A DNA stretch of 51,041 nucleotides from Vibrio sp. CAU 1672 (GCF_029223195.1 NZ_JARHUF010000016.1:52049-103089); one strand, 5' to 3'. Positions 10,920-20,148 are shown, counted from the first letter of the stretch. Notes: generated by a model from the letters alone, not told the origin. Program-made: numbers and translations.

Positions 10920-11182
10920 TGCCTGTTGTGGTGTGATTTGTTTGCTGATGCTGTAGGTCAGTTGCGTGTGGATAAGTCAGGGCCCAGGTAAAAATAATTG
11001 ATATGTCACAGGTTTTTGATTTTTGATTGGTGATCAATCTAACATAAATATGAAACCAATCTATAGGGTTGTAATTATTCATTTAAACTATGTCATGTTT
11101 TGCGCCAAAGTGGATGAAAAGCAGCATGCTGTTTACTTCCCCCGCGCAAGCAGTGGACCCTAAACAAGAAAAAGGTAAGACA
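10920..11182. other. Intergenic region upstream of nutA
   Basis: About 260 bases, AT-rich near 11000-11090, with no RNA gene or repeat that I recognise. It presumably contains the nutA promoter. An in-frame extension of nutA from 11090 was rejected because the lipoprotein signal starts at 11183. Confidence 0.5.
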
Positions 11183-12844
11183 ATGAAGCAACGCCTGATT
11201 ATCAAAACTGCGTTGAGTGCTGCGATTCTGGCCACGTTAGCTGGCTGTGCAACACAACCCGCACATCAATGGAATGAAGACACCACTTATAAACTGACCG
11301 TGTTGCATACCAACGATCACCATGGCCGTTTCTGGCAGAATAAATATGGTGAGTATGGCATGGCGGCGCGTAAGACCTTGATTGATGAACTGCGCGCAGA
11401 GATCAGGGCTGAAGGTGGTAGCGTGCTTTTATTGTCAGGCGGTGACATCAACACCGGCGTGCCTGAATCTGATCTGCAACAAGCTGAACCTGACTTCAAG
11501 GGGATGAGCAAAATCGGTTACGATGCGATGGCGTTAGGTAACCATGAATTTGATAATCCGCTCGATGTGCTGTTCCAGCAGCAAGAGTGGGCCAACTTCC
11601 CAATGCTGTCGGCGAATATCTATGATAAAAACAGCGGTGAGCGCCTGTTTCAGCCATACGCGATGTTCAACAAACAGGGCATCAAGATTGCGGTGATTGG
11701 CCTGACCACCGAAGATACCGCCAAGTTGGGTAACCCGGAGTATATTGGCCAGGTGGATTTCCGTGATCCAAAAGAGGAAGCGAAGAAACTGATTGCTGAG
11801 CTTAAGCAAACAGAAAATCCGGATCTTATTTTCGCGGTAACCCATATGGGACACTATGAAAACGGCAACCGTGGTGTTAACGCCCCCGGCGATGTGGCAC
11901 TGGCCCGTTATCTGCCAGAGGGTGAGCTGGACATGATTGTCGGCGGGCATTCACAAGAGCCGGTGTGTATGGAAGGCCCGAATGTTATTAAGAAAAATTT
12001 CAAGCCAAGTGATGAATGTAAGCCGGATCAGCAAAACGGTACTTTCATTGTACAGGCATATGAGTGGGGTAAATATGTCGGCCGGGCGGACTACGAGTTC
12101 CGCAATGGCGAGCTCTCGATGGTGAGTTACGATCTGATCCCGGTCAACCTGAAGAAGAAAATTAAGGTTGATGGTAAGTCTCAGCGTGTCCTGATTGAAG
12201 AAGAGATCGCGCAAGACAACGAGATGCTCGAGTTCCTGCGTCCGTACCAAGAGAAAGGGCAGGGGCAATTAAACGTGAAAATCGCTGAGTCCAACGGCAA
12301 GCTGGAAGGGGACCGCAATGTGGTGCGCTTTAAGCAAACTAACCTGGGCCGCCTGATTGCTACCGCACACATGGAGCGCGCTAAAGCCGATTTTGCGGTA
12401 ATGAACTCTGGTGGGGTACGTGACTCCATTGAAGCCGGTGAGATTACCTATAAAGATGTTTTGACGGTTCAGCCATTCGGTAACATGGTGTCTTACGTTG
12501 ATATGTCAGGTCAGGAAGTGTTGGATTACCTGAACGTGGTAGCGACTAAGCCGATTGACTCTGGTGCGTATGCTCAGTTCGCGGGTATTTCAATGACAGT
12601 GGCTGGTGGCAAAGTGTCTAACGTATTCATTGGTGATAAGCAGTTGCGTTTGGATCAGACATACCGCTTTACCGTGCCAAGCTATAACGCTTCCGGCGGT
12701 GACGGCTACCCGAAAATCAGTACCCATCCAGGTTATGTCAATACCGGTTTTGTTGACGCCGAAGTGCTGAAAGAGTACCTCGAGTCGCACAGCCCGATTG
12801 ACGTGAACACCTATGCCCCGGCCGGTGAGATGGTGTATAAGTAA
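11183..12844 (+). CDS. nutA: 5'-nucleotidase lipoprotein (NutA/UshA family)
   Basis: A 553-residue surface or periplasmic enzyme that hydrolyses extracellular nucleotides to nucleosides plus phosphate. The signal peptide ends in lipobox LAGC (Cys22), as in the outer-membrane 5'-nucleotidase of V. parahaemolyticus. Metallophosphatase motifs are complete: LHTNDHHGRF, LSGGDINTG, ALGNHEFD, VTHMGHYENG and GGHSQ. The C-terminal nucleotide-binding domain shows NSGGVRDS and YNASGGDGYP. The start has AAGGTAAGA upstream. It is a single-gene unit ended by a terminator. Confidence 0.94.
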   Translation: MKQRLIIKTALSAAILATLAGCATQPAHQWNEDTTYKLTVLHTNDHHGRFWQNKYGEYGMAARKTLIDELRAEIRAEGGSVLLLSGGDINTGVPESDLQQAEPDFKGMSKIGYDAMALGNHEFDNPLDVLFQQQEWANFPMLSANIYDKNSGERLFQPYAMFNKQGIKIAVIGLTTEDTAKLGNPEYIGQVDFRDPKEEAKKLIAELKQTENPDLIFAVTHMGHYENGNRGVNAPGDVALARYLPEGELDMIVGGHSQEPVCMEGPNVIKKNFKPSDECKPDQQNGTFIVQAYEWGKYVGRADYEFRNGELSMVSYDLIPVNLKKKIKVDGKSQRVLIEEEIAQDNEMLEFLRPYQEKGQGQLNVKIAESNGKLEGDRNVVRFKQTNLGRLIATAHMERAKADFAVMNSGGVRDSIEAGEITYKDVLTVQPFGNMVSYVDMSGQEVLDYLNVVATKPIDSGAYAQFAGISMTVAGGKVSNVFIGDKQLRLDQTYRFTVPSYNASGGDGYPKISTHPGYVNTGFVDAEVLKEYLESHSPIDVNTYAPAGEMVYK

Positions 12845-12882
12845 AAAGCCTTTGACTCAAAAGCTTAATTGGCATTAACTAC

Positions 12883-12919
12883 AAGCGCTGCACCCATGTG
12901 ATGGGTCGCAGCGCTTTTT
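12883..12919 (+). terminator. Rho-independent terminator after nutA
   Basis: A long hairpin with outer stem AGCGCTGC/GCAGCGCT and inner stem ACCCAT/ATGGGT, then TTTTT. It ends 20 bases before the ybaK start codon. Since it lies in front of ybaK's ribosome site, ybaK would need read-through or a promoter within nutA. Confidence 0.85.
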
Positions 12920-12939
12920 GTTTGATAAGGAGAAACTTG

Positions 12940-13413
12940 ATGACTCCGGCCATTAATTTAGCGAAGAAGAAAAAAGTCCCGCACAGCATTCACCAGTATG
13001 AACACGACCCCCGTGCGGACAGTTATGGACTAGAAGCCGCCGAGGTACTCGGCCAAGATCCCAAAACCGTATTTAAAACGTTACTGTTTTGTCTTAACGG
13101 TGAGCCGAAAAACCTTGCAGTGGCGATCATTCCGGTCGATCAGAAGCTGAACCTTAAGCTGGCCGCCAAAGCGGCAAAAGGTAAGAAAGCGGACATGGCG
13201 GATCCTGATATTGCCCAAAAGACCACCGGTTATGTGGTTGGGGGGATCAGCCCGCTGGGACAAAAAAAAGCTTTACCCACTTTTCTGCATGAGAGCGCGG
13301 CCGAGCAAGGTACGATTTGTGTCAGCGCAGGTAAGCGTGGTTTGGAAATAGAACTGGCACCAAAAGATTTGCTTAGTTTAACTCGTGGTCAGTTTGCACC
13401 TTTGTGCTTATAA
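12940..13413 (+). CDS. ybaK: Cys-tRNA(Pro)/Cys-tRNA(Cys) deacylase YbaK
   Basis: A 157-residue stand-alone editing domain related to the ProRS insertion domain. It hydrolyses tRNA(Pro) mischarged with cysteine. Family motifs include the early TPAINLAKKKKVPH segment, the GQDPKTVFKTL stretch with the key Lys, KLAAKAAKGKKADMAD, and GGISPLGQKK. The ATG at 12940 has AAGGAG eight bases upstream; the frame's earlier codons overlap the nutA terminator and are not used. Confidence 0.95.
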   Translation: MTPAINLAKKKKVPHSIHQYEHDPRADSYGLEAAEVLGQDPKTVFKTLLFCLNGEPKNLAVAIIPVDQKLNLKLAAKAAKGKKADMADPDIAQKTTGYVVGGISPLGQKKALPTFLHESAAEQGTICVSAGKRGLEIELAPKDLLSLTRGQFAPLCL

Positions 13414-13430
13414 GTGACTCACCAATAAAG

Positions 13431-13457
13431 GAAAAGGACGCTGAGCGCGTCCTTTTT
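13431..13457 (+). terminator. Rho-independent terminator after ybaK
   Basis: A stem AAAGGACGC/GCGTCCTTT with a 5-base loop followed by a T-run, 18 bases after the ybaK stop. It may also serve rluF, which converges from the other side, because A-rich sequence precedes the stem. Confidence 0.85.
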
Positions 13458-13481
13458 TGATTTTGCTATCAAACCTTTGAA

Positions 13482-14585
13482 TTACTTTTTCAAACTCAAA
13501 GTGCCACCAGTACGTTTTACTGGCTTGCCTGGTTTTGCCGCGTTCGGATTCATGTAATGCTGCTTTGGCTTGCTCGGTGATTGTGGTTTGTTTTGCGGCC
13601 TGCCGTGTTCAGCTTGAGGTTTGGCTTTGTAATGCTCTTTATTAGCCGGGCGTGGGTTTTCATCGTCACGCTGACGACGTTTTTGCTGACCTTTCTTTGA
13701 GTTTGGCGCATGGCGGAACTCGTCGGCATTGTTACCGCGGAACGTGCGTGACTTTTGATTACGGCGTGCAGTTGAAGCCTGGTTTTCCTCACGGCTATCA
13801 AACAGCTTGGCATCGGTGGCTTTACGAATCTGGCGACCTTTTGCGTCAACTTTAGACGCGTCTTCTGTGCCGACCGACCCCTCACACATCGCCAGGATCT
13901 CTGCGACTTCGTCATCGCTCAAGTAACGCCATTTACCGTTAGGAATGCCATCGAGCGAGACGTTCATGATCCGTACACGGCGCAGTTTAAACACTTCATA
14001 GCCCAACGCTTCACACATACGACGGATCTGGCGGTTCAAGCCCTGGGTCAGGACGATACGGAACGAGAACTTGGTCTCTTTGGTCACTTTACACGGCAGC
14101 GTGATGGTATCGAGGATCTTGACCCCACTCGACATCTGCTTGAGAAATTCACCCGTGATCGGTTTATCAACGCGCACCACATACTCTTTTTCGTGGTTGT
14201 TGCCTGCGCGCAGGATTTTGTTGACGATGTCGCCATCGTTGGTCAGAAAGATCAGGCCATCCGACGGCTTATCCAGCCGGCCGATAGGAAAGATGCGTTT
14301 TCTGTGGCCAATAAAATCGACGATGTTGCCCGGTATGTCGCGCTCTGTGGTACAGGTAATCCCGGTCGGTTTGTTGAGCGCAATATAAATTGGCTTTTCT
14401 TTGGTGGCGACAGGCTTACCGTCGACACAGACATCATCGCCCGGCAGAACTTTGGTGCCCATTTCTGGCTGTTGGCCATTAATTGTGACCCGGCCGGCTT
14501 CAATGAGACGATCGGCTTCGCGACGCGAGCAAAAGCCCGTTTCGCTGATAAATTTGTTTAGGCGCTTGGCGTTATCTTGTGACAT
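13482..14585 (-). CDS. rluF: 23S rRNA pseudouridine-2604 synthase RluF
   Basis: A 367-residue RsuA-type pseudouridine synthase. An S4 RNA-binding domain covers about residues 7-55, and the catalytic motif [10 protein letters not shown] has Asp105. [16 protein letters not shown] marks the family core. E. coli RluF modifies U2604 of 23S rRNA and is about 290 residues. This protein adds a low-complexity tail of about 120 residues after residue 240, rich in Lys, Arg, Gln, Asn and Pro, which is probably disordered and RNA-binding. It converges with ybaK. Confidence 0.93.
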   Translation of the reverse strand: MSQDNAKRLNKFISETGFCSRREADRLIEAGRVTINGQQPEMGTKVLPGDDVCVDGKPVATKEKPIYIALNKPTGITCTTERDIPGNIVDFIGHRKRIFPIGRLDKPSDGLIFLTNDGDIVNKILRAGNNHEKEYVVRVDKPITGEFLKQMSSGVKILDTITLPCKVTKETKFSFRIVLTQGLNRQIRRMCEALGYEVFKLRRVRIMNVSLDGIPNGKWRYLSDDEVAEILAMCEGSVGTEDASKVDAKGRQIRKATDAKLFDSREENQASTARRNQKSRTFRGNNADEFRHAPNSKKGQQKRRQRDDENPRPANKEHYKAKPQAEHGRPQNKPQSPSKPKQHYMNPNAAKPGKPVKRTGGTLSLKK

Positions 14586-14688
14586 GTTGGTCTCCTAACG
14601 TTTCACAACGGCGGTTGATTGAGGTGTCCTTCCCAGTGTTAAATGGGAAGAACCGATAAGGGCAGGGATTCTAGCACCGCAAGGGAAG

Positions 14689-15270
14689 TTAGCCTAACCG
14701 TTTTTGATGGCGTTCGCGGGTTTCGAGTTTTTTCTCGGCACTTTTTCTCAGTAATACGTAAACCGCGCCATTGCCACCATGAAAGCGCTGGGCACTGTGG
14801 ACACATTGCACTTCGCGGATCTGCTGCAGCCAACTGCTGACAAAACTCTTCATCAACGCGGGCGGATTGGAACGCTCCCCCCGGCCATGCACTATCATCA
14901 CGGTACGGATATCCATCGCCATGCACTGTTTGAGGAATTTGACCACTTCATCCCGCGCTTCTTTGAGGGTTTTGCGGTGTAAGTCAAGGCGGGCCTGGAT
15001 CGGGTATTTGCCCAAACGCAGTTTACGGTAAACACCGTCCTGTACACCGTCGCGCTTAAACTCAACAAAATCGTCTGGTTTGAGCATTTCAGCATGGTCG
15101 AGGGACAAGTACTCGGGATCGTGTTCACTGAGCCAGATCGCCGCTTCGCGCTTGGCGAGCTGTGCATCAGTAACCTGGTGTACTTTTTTGTGTTCAGCGG
15201 TATCGTGTTGGATTGGCTTTACGTCGCCCATCATCTGTTGGAACAGATCAAAATCGTCGTCGTGAGACAT
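14689..15270 (-). CDS. smrA: Smr-domain DNA endonuclease SmrA
   Basis: A 193-residue protein with a C-terminal Smr domain (MutS2-related). It shows the LDLHRKTLKEA motif near residues 95-105 and MIVHGRGERS near 125-134. E. coli SmrA (YdaL) has DNA-nicking activity and similar length. The N-terminal half is the charged DUF-type region of this subfamily. Its neighbours rluF and the DUF3149 gene run the same way but with gaps of about 100 bases, so an operon is uncertain. Confidence 0.9.
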   Translation of the reverse strand: MSHDDDFDLFQQMMGDVKPIQHDTAEHKKVHQVTDAQLAKREAAIWLSEHDPEYLSLDHAEMLKPDDFVEFKRDGVQDGVYRKLRLGKYPIQARLDLHRKTLKEARDEVVKFLKQCMAMDIRTVMIVHGRGERSNPPALMKSFVSSWLQQIREVQCVHSAQRFHGGNGAVYVLLRKSAEKKLETRERHQKRLG

Positions 15271-15333
15271 AACGGCATCTCATAAAGAACAGGGTTAGAC
15301 TACCTATATTAGTGGGGTGCGAGGAAAACACAA

Positions 15334-15367
15334 TAAAAAACCGGAGCAGGCAGGCAACCCACTCCGG
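15334..15367 (-). terminator. Rho-independent terminator after the DUF3149 gene
   Basis: On the minus strand, CCGGAG pairs with CTCCGG, followed by TTTTTTA. It lies about 30 bases after the stop of the small membrane-protein gene, so that gene is probably a single transcription unit separate from smrA. Confidence 0.8.
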
Positions 15368-15396
15368 TGCGAAGCTTTTCTAGAGCTAAGCGAGAT

Positions 15397-15537
15397 CTAG
15401 TGAGGAGATTTGTCGTTCATGATCTTGTAAATGAAGAAACCGCCGTAAAACAACATCAGACCGATGGCTGCAAAAATAACTATCATCGACGATAGCCCCA
15501 CCGCATTACCAAACAGGAGATCAAGCCAAAAGTCCAT
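15397..15537 (-). CDS. DUF3149-type small membrane protein
   Basis: A 46-residue protein starting MDFWLDLLFGNAVGL with one long hydrophobic segment (about residues 15-38) and a short charged tail. The start at 15537 is chosen because a GGAGG sequence lies seven bases upstream; the frame's upstream Met at 15597 has no such site. The sequence fits the DUF3149 family of tiny inner-membrane proteins of unknown function. An FNR-like box lies 60 bases upstream, hinting at oxygen control. Confidence 0.82.
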   Translation of the reverse strand: MDFWLDLLFGNAVGLSSMIVIFAAIGLMLFYGGFFIYKIMNDKSPH

Positions 15538-15596
15538 ATGTTTCCTCCAAGATGTTCCCGACAAGCATAAGCTACGGTGTGGTGCTTTTTTGTACA

Positions 15597-15610
15597 CTGA
15601 TCTGGATCAA
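15597..15610 (-). promoter_or_regulatory. FNR-like binding site upstream of the DUF3149 gene
   Basis: CTGATCTGGATCAA matches the FNR consensus TTGAT-N4-ATCAA at 9 of 10 defined positions. A possible -10 hexamer TAGCTT (minus strand, 15574-15569) would place the centre of the box at -41.5, the classical activating position. CRP could also bind such a sequence. The match is direct; regulation is inferred. Confidence 0.5.
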
Positions 15611-15736
15611 TTGTGTTGCATAGGTTAATGGAATGTGTTTTATTGTGCGTTGTTAGTCACATTTTACGTACTGGTGATGGGTTTTTCATCAGTCGAACCT
15701 ATCGGATGTGGTTTTTGTAAAAAAGCACTTGCGTCT

Positions 15737-15788
15737 CGGAAGAGAATCCGTAATATACGCATCCGTTGACGGGGATAAGTCCTCGGTT
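15737..15788 (+). pseudogene. Decayed tRNA-Pro-like repeat, unit 1
   Basis: This unit begins TCTCGGAAGAGAAT. It retains ACGCATC, which matches the D-arm end of the intact tRNA-Pro, and ends in CCTCGG. It is too short and too poorly paired to be a working tRNA. It is the most eroded of two tRNA-Pro-like units standing directly upstream of the real gene at 15892. Confidence 0.4.
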
Positions 15789-15796
15789 AAATATCT

Positions 15797-15868
15797 CGAA
15801 GAATCGCATTGTTAGTAACGCATCTCGGGGTTTTGGAATAGCGGACCAGAGGGTGACCTTCTCGGTAC
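15797..15868 (+). pseudogene. Decayed tRNA-Pro-like repeat, unit 2
   Basis: This unit aligns with the intact tRNA-Pro gene at 15892. Both open with CTCG-xx-GAAT. GTAACGCATCT corresponds to GTAGCGCATCT (10 of 11), and GGACCAGAGGGT matches the 3' half of the anticodon arm exactly. The anticodon loop is disrupted by inserted bases, the T arm is lost, and no CCA follows. It is read as a degenerate duplicate. Confidence 0.55.
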
Positions 15869-15891
15869 AGCAATATACCAAGTCAACATCT

Positions 15892-15968
<77 letters not shown>

Positions 15969-15978
15969 CATTAAAAAG

Positions 15979-16006
15979 AGCCGCAACAGTAATGTTGCGG
16001 CTTTTT
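15979..16006 (+). terminator. Rho-independent terminator after tRNA-Pro
   Basis: A perfect 9-bp stem AGCCGCAAC/GTTGCGGCT with a 6-base loop, then TTTTT, 11 bases after the encoded CCA. Confidence 0.9.
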
Positions 16007-16081
16007 GCATTTTTGAGCCGGAAAACTCCAACTTAAACTGAACTCGCCACAAATTAGAATACGGCTCTTTAACTGCCTGGC

Positions 16082-16954
16082 TTAAAGTTCGCAGTCCGCT
16101 TTGCGGCTATTACCCAGAAGCTCTACATCGAAGCCTCGTTTTTCAAGTAGTTCGATCAGGTTGTCTTTGCCGACCAGGTGTAAGCTGCCAACGACAACTG
16201 TATAGCGGCCTTTTGTCTTTGGCAGTAGGTTGCCAGAATCCAGCTTTTCCGCCCAGTCACGGTTGCGGGAATAGAGGAAAGTTTGATTGAACGCTTCACT
16301 GGATTGGTCACTGAGCGAGGCCTGCTCAAGTTTATGACTATCCCCGCTTTTCCAGCTGCTGATCAGGCATCGCACGAGAGTTTCACCGCCCTCATACTCC
16401 TTAATTGAAGAAAGCAGCAGCTCTTTTCCCCCTTCTGGCTGACCTGCAATTAAGTCAATTTGAAACTGTACTGATTCCAGGGCAATTACCGGAATGCCTT
16501 GTTTGTCTGCTAAACCGATCAAATGCATGTCGACACCATAACCGGCCACATAACCCAGCTTGTTGACCAGCTCGAGCTGAACAGTCAATGCCGCCGCCCA
16601 TGGCGGTGCATTGAGCAGTTGGGCTTCCGGCAGGCCAAGGTCCTTTGCAATGTGCTGCAAATGCCGGCGCTCCTTGCGGCCCAATACGTCCTTTGTTTGC
16701 AGTGTGGTTGAAGGATAGGTGACGTTTTGTTGGTTTCTCACATCCGCTTCGATGATTAAGCCTTTGCTTTGGCTGAGGTACTGGGTTACCGCTTTGGGGA
16801 GGGGGTACATACTGTTATCCCCGACATGGACCGAACCAATGATCATGTATTCTTTATTGTCCTTTTTTGCCAGCCAGTGTTGTGGCTCGGCATGAGAGGA
16901 GTGCGAGATAAACAGAGTAACCAGGGACAGGATGACAGACAGCCGTTGAAACAT
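16082..16954 (-). CDS. TraB/GumN family protein, exported
   Basis: A 290-residue protein with a cleavable signal peptide ending near HSSHA-EPQ (residue 22). TraB/GumN family signatures are visible: the N-terminal IIGSVHVGD, the central GYGVDMHLIGLADKQG followed by IPVIALES, and the C-terminal VVVGSLHLVGKDNLIELLEKRG with conserved His. The family resembles erythromycin-esterase/Tiki-type metal proteases, but the substrate here is unknown. It is a lone gene on the minus strand, convergent with the tRNA-Pro terminator. Confidence 0.82.
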   Translation of the reverse strand: MFQRLSVILSLVTLFISHSSHAEPQHWLAKKDNKEYMIIGSVHVGDNSMYPLPKAVTQYLSQSKGLIIEADVRNQQNVTYPSTTLQTKDVLGRKERRHLQHIAKDLGLPEAQLLNAPPWAAALTVQLELVNKLGYVAGYGVDMHLIGLADKQGIPVIALESVQFQIDLIAGQPEGGKELLLSSIKEYEGGETLVRCLISSWKSGDSHKLEQASLSDQSSEAFNQTFLYSRNRDWAEKLDSGNLLPKTKGRYTVVVGSLHLVGKDNLIELLEKRGFDVELLGNSRKADCEL

Positions 16955-17262
16955 ATTTCATTCCTCGAAATCAGTACCCGGTTAGCCTACCGCATTTCAC
17001 TGAAAAATCGTCAGTTTGGAAAATATTGACGAGCTTTAACGGTGAGTAAATGGGAGTTTTATCACGAAATTCGGCCATTATACGTTGCTGATGAGCATTT
17101 CGTTTATTCGCTATTGTGATCAGAATCAGGCTAATTGCCCTTTGTCTGTCAATTAAGGGTGACCGGGATCGCAACAAACTCGTTAAAAATAGTTCGCCGA
17201 TTTTGACGTTTTTTTTAAATGTATGAAATTGCTAGGTTTATATTTTTTATTCAGGCGGTGAA
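16955..17262. other. Divergent intergenic region, TraB-family gene / chitobiase gene
   Basis: About 450 bases in all separate these divergent genes. Most is AT-rich and without a recognisable RNA or repeat. It includes TGTGATCAGAATCAGG near 17115, a weaker CRP-like match, and the better CRP-like site described separately. Confidence 0.4.
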
Positions 17263-17278
17263 TTTGAACTGGATCACT
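17263..17278 (+). promoter_or_regulatory. CRP-like site upstream of the chitobiase gene
   Basis: TTTGA-ACTGGA-TCACT fits the CRP palindrome TGTGA-N6-TCACA at 8 of 10 positions. It lies 133 bases before the chitobiase start. A near-identical element (TTTGA-ACAAGA-TCACT) precedes the downstream porin gene. cAMP-CRP control is inferred, not shown. Confidence 0.5.
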
Positions 17279-17411
17279 TCTTACTTTGATTAATTTTACG
17301 CTTGGAAATAACTGCTTGTATGTTGAATAACGTTGTTAAGCGCCGTGCATTTGGGCGCTGCCATTTTTAATCATTGTCGTTTTGAACCACTGACTTTTTG
17401 GGGAAAGTAAG

Positions 17412-20063
17412 ATGTTGAAACCTAGTCTGATCGCGGCTTCTGTTATTGCAACATTAGCAGGTTGCTCTGCACTACAGAGCCCGGGGCAACAAGTTGTAAA
17501 CTCACTGGCGGATAACCTTGATATCCAATATCAGGTGCTCACTAACCATGGCGCGAATGATGGCCTTGCCTGTCAGGAGATGGGCGCTGAGTGGGCGTCG
17601 TGTAACCAAGTAAACATGACGTTAGTTAACCAAGGTGAAGCGGTTAACGCAAAAGATTGGGCTATCTACTTCCACAGCATTCGTTTGATCCTGGATGTTG
17701 ACAACGAGCAATTCAAAATCTCACGTGTCACGGGGGACCTACACAAGCTGGAACCTACGGAGAAGTTTGATGGTTTTGCCGCAGGCGAAGAAGTGGTGCT
17801 TCCTCTGATTGGTGAATACTGGCAACTGTTCGAGACCGACTTTATGCCCGGTGCATTTGTAGCAGCGCCAAACGCAGAGCCTAAGATGATTGCGTCGCTA
17901 AATACAGAGGACGTGGCCTCGTTTGTTACGGGCCTTGAAGGTCGCAACTTAAAACGTACGCCTGGTGATAACAACGTCTTCGCAAGCGCGGTGTCGCGTT
18001 TTGAGAAGAACCAAGATCTCGCTCTACAAGACATATCAACCACGTTACTGCCAACCCCAATCTACGTAGAAGCGGGCCAAGGTAGCGTCAGTATCACCGA
18101 TGGTATTGCGCTACCTGAAGACGCATTCGATGCAGCGCAGTTTGCGGCCGTTCAAGCACGTGGCCAAGTGGTCGGTGTGAATGTCAGCGGCTCATTGCCT
18201 GTCAGCATCTCGGTTGTTGCGGCTGATTTCAGCGGTGAACTGGCAAAACCGGGTGCTTACGAGATGAGCATCAAAGGCGACAGTATTGCGATTAAAGCGT
18301 TTGACCAGGCGGGGGCTTTCTACGCAGTACAATCGCTGTTTGGCCTGGTAGATAGCCAAAATGCTGACTCGCTACCACTACTGTCGATTCAAGATGCGCC
18401 TCGTTTTGACTACCGTGGTGTGATGGTGGATGTGGCGCGTAACTTCCACTCTAAAGAGGCAATCCTGGCAACGCTGGATCAGATGGCGGCGTACAAAATG
18501 AACAAACTGCACCTTCACTTAACGGATGATGAAGGCTGGCGTATAGAAATCCCGGGTCTGCCTGAGCTGACCGAAGTGGGGGCGAAGCGTTGTTTCGATG
18601 TGCAGGAGAAAAGCTGTCTACTGCCTCAGCTTGGCTCCGGTTCAACATCAGATAACTTTGGCTCCGGCTACTTCAGCAAAGCCGACTACGTGGACATCCT
18701 CAAGTACGCCAAAGCGCGTCATATCGAAGTGATTCCGGAAATCGACATGCCAGCCCACGCTCGTGCTGCCGTAGTATCTATGGAAGCGCGTTTTGAGCGT
18801 CTGATGGCGGAAGGAAAAGAAGCCCAGGCGAACGAATACCGCCTGATGGATCCCCAAGATACGTCGAATGTCACCACGGTTCAGTTCTACGATAAGCAAA
18901 GCTTTATCAACCCATGTATGGCATCTTCAGCCCGCTTTGTTGATAAAGTGATTTCAGAAGTAGCAGCCATGCACACCGAGGCAGGCGCACCGCTCACCAC
19001 ATGGCACTTCGGTGGCGATGAAGCGAAGAACATCAAGCTGGGCGCCGGATTCCAGGACGTTAACGCAGAGGACAAAGTCAGCTGGAAAGGCACGATTGAC
19101 CTATCTAAGCAAGACAAGCCATTTGCCCGGTCTCCACAATGTCAGACGTTGATCGCAGACGGCACAGTCAGTGATTTCGGTCACCTGCCTAGCCACTTTG
19201 CCGAGCAAGTGTCGAAGATTGTGGCAGCGAAGGGCATTCCTGGCTTCCAGGCATGGCAGGACGGCTTGAAATACAGTGAAGGTCCACAGGCATTCGCGAC
19301 AGAAAACAAACGAGTGAACTTTTGGGATGTACTGTACTGGGGCGGCACAACCTCGGTGTACGAGTGGGCTGCGAAAGGTTACGACGTGATTGTCTCTAAC
19401 CCTGATTACGTGTATATGGACATGCCATACGAAGCAGACCCGAAAGAGCGTGGCTATTACTGGGCAACACGTGCCACCGATACGCGTAAGATGTTTGGTT
19501 TTGCGCCAGAAAACATGCCGCAAAACGCAGAGACATCTGTAGACCGCGATGGTAACGGCTTTACGGGTAAAGGTGAAATCGAAGCAAAACCTTTCTACGG
19601 TCTGTCCGCACAGCTTTGGTCAGAAACCGTACGTAACGATGAACAATACGAGTACATGGTATTCCCTCGTGTACTCGCCGCGGCAGAGCGTGCATGGCAC
19701 CGCGCAGATTGGGAAAATGACTACCAAGTAGGTGTTGAGTACTCGCAGAACTCGAATCTGGTCGATACTGCAGCATTAAACCAAGACTACAACCGTTTCG
19801 CCAACCTAGTTGGCCAACGTGAACTGGCGAAACTGGAAAAGTCTGGCATTGACTACCGTCTGCCAGTACCGGGTGCGAGAATTGAAAACGGAATGCTGGC
19901 GATGAACGTTCAGTTTCCGGGGGTTGAGCTACAATACTCGCTCGACGGTGAAAACTGGCTGACTTACGCAGATAACGCTCGCCCAACGGTAAAAGGTGAA
20001 GTATATATCCGCTCGGTATCGGCAACAGGCGAGAAAGCCAGCCGCGTGACGAGTGTGAACTAA
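17412..20063 (+). CDS. Beta-N-acetylhexosaminidase (chitobiase), GH20 lipoprotein
   Basis: An 883-residue enzyme that releases N-acetylglucosamine from chitobiose and short chitin oligomers. The lipoprotein signal peptide ends in LAGC (Cys18), suggesting an outer-membrane-anchored periplasmic enzyme. Domains in order are the N-terminal carbohydrate-binding-like domain (about 25-190), the GH20 N-domain (about 210-335), the catalytic barrel from DYRGVMVDVARNFH (about 335-780), and a C-terminal Ig-like domain. The catalytic pair Asp536-Glu537 is in HFGGDEAK. The size matches Vibrio chitobiase (chb). A terminator follows. Confidence 0.95.
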   Translation: MLKPSLIAASVIATLAGCSALQSPGQQVVNSLADNLDIQYQVLTNHGANDGLACQEMGAEWASCNQVNMTLVNQGEAVNAKDWAIYFHSIRLILDVDNEQFKISRVTGDLHKLEPTEKFDGFAAGEEVVLPLIGEYWQLFETDFMPGAFVAAPNAEPKMIASLNTEDVASFVTGLEGRNLKRTPGDNNVFASAVSRFEKNQDLALQDISTTLLPTPIYVEAGQGSVSITDGIALPEDAFDAAQFAAVQARGQVVGVNVSGSLPVSISVVAADFSGELAKPGAYEMSIKGDSIAIKAFDQAGAFYAVQSLFGLVDSQNADSLPLLSIQDAPRFDYRGVMVDVARNFHSKEAILATLDQMAAYKMNKLHLHLTDDEGWRIEIPGLPELTEVGAKRCFDVQEKSCLLPQLGSGSTSDNFGSGYFSKADYVDILKYAKARHIEVIPEIDMPAHARAAVVSMEARFERLMAEGKEAQANEYRLMDPQDTSNVTTVQFYDKQSFINPCMASSARFVDKVISEVAAMHTEAGAPLTTWHFGGDEAKNIKLGAGFQDVNAEDKVSWKGTIDLSKQDKPFARSPQCQTLIADGTVSDFGHLPSHFAEQVSKIVAAKGIPGFQAWQDGLKYSEGPQAFATENKRVNFWDVLYWGGTTSVYEWAAKGYDVIVSNPDYVYMDMPYEADPKERGYYWATRATDTRKMFGFAPENMPQNAETSVDRDGNGFTGKGEIEAKPFYGLSAQLWSETVRNDEQYEYMVFPRVLAAAERAWHRADWENDYQVGVEYSQNSNLVDTAALNQDYNRFANLVGQRELAKLEKSGIDYRLPVPGARIENGMLAMNVQFPGVELQYSLDGENWLTYADNARPTVKGEVYIRSVSATGEKASRVTSVN

Positions 20064-20101
20064 CCGAGCAGATCACTTATTAATGTCAGTGTTCCTTACT
20101 C

Positions 20102-20136
20102 AAAGCCCTCAACTTCTGTTGAGGGCTTTATTTTTT
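20102..20136 (+). terminator. Rho-independent terminator after the chitobiase gene
   Basis: A perfect 12-bp stem AAAGCCCTCAAC/GTTGAGGGCTTT with a TTCT loop, then a T-rich run. It separates chitobiase from the downstream porin gene. Confidence 0.92.
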
Positions 20137-20148
20137 ATGAAAAATAAG

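Noticed and set aside
11090..11182. Upstream extension of the nutA frame
   Set aside because: The lipoprotein signal peptide and a good ribosome site point to 11183 as the start. The extension would bury the signal peptide.
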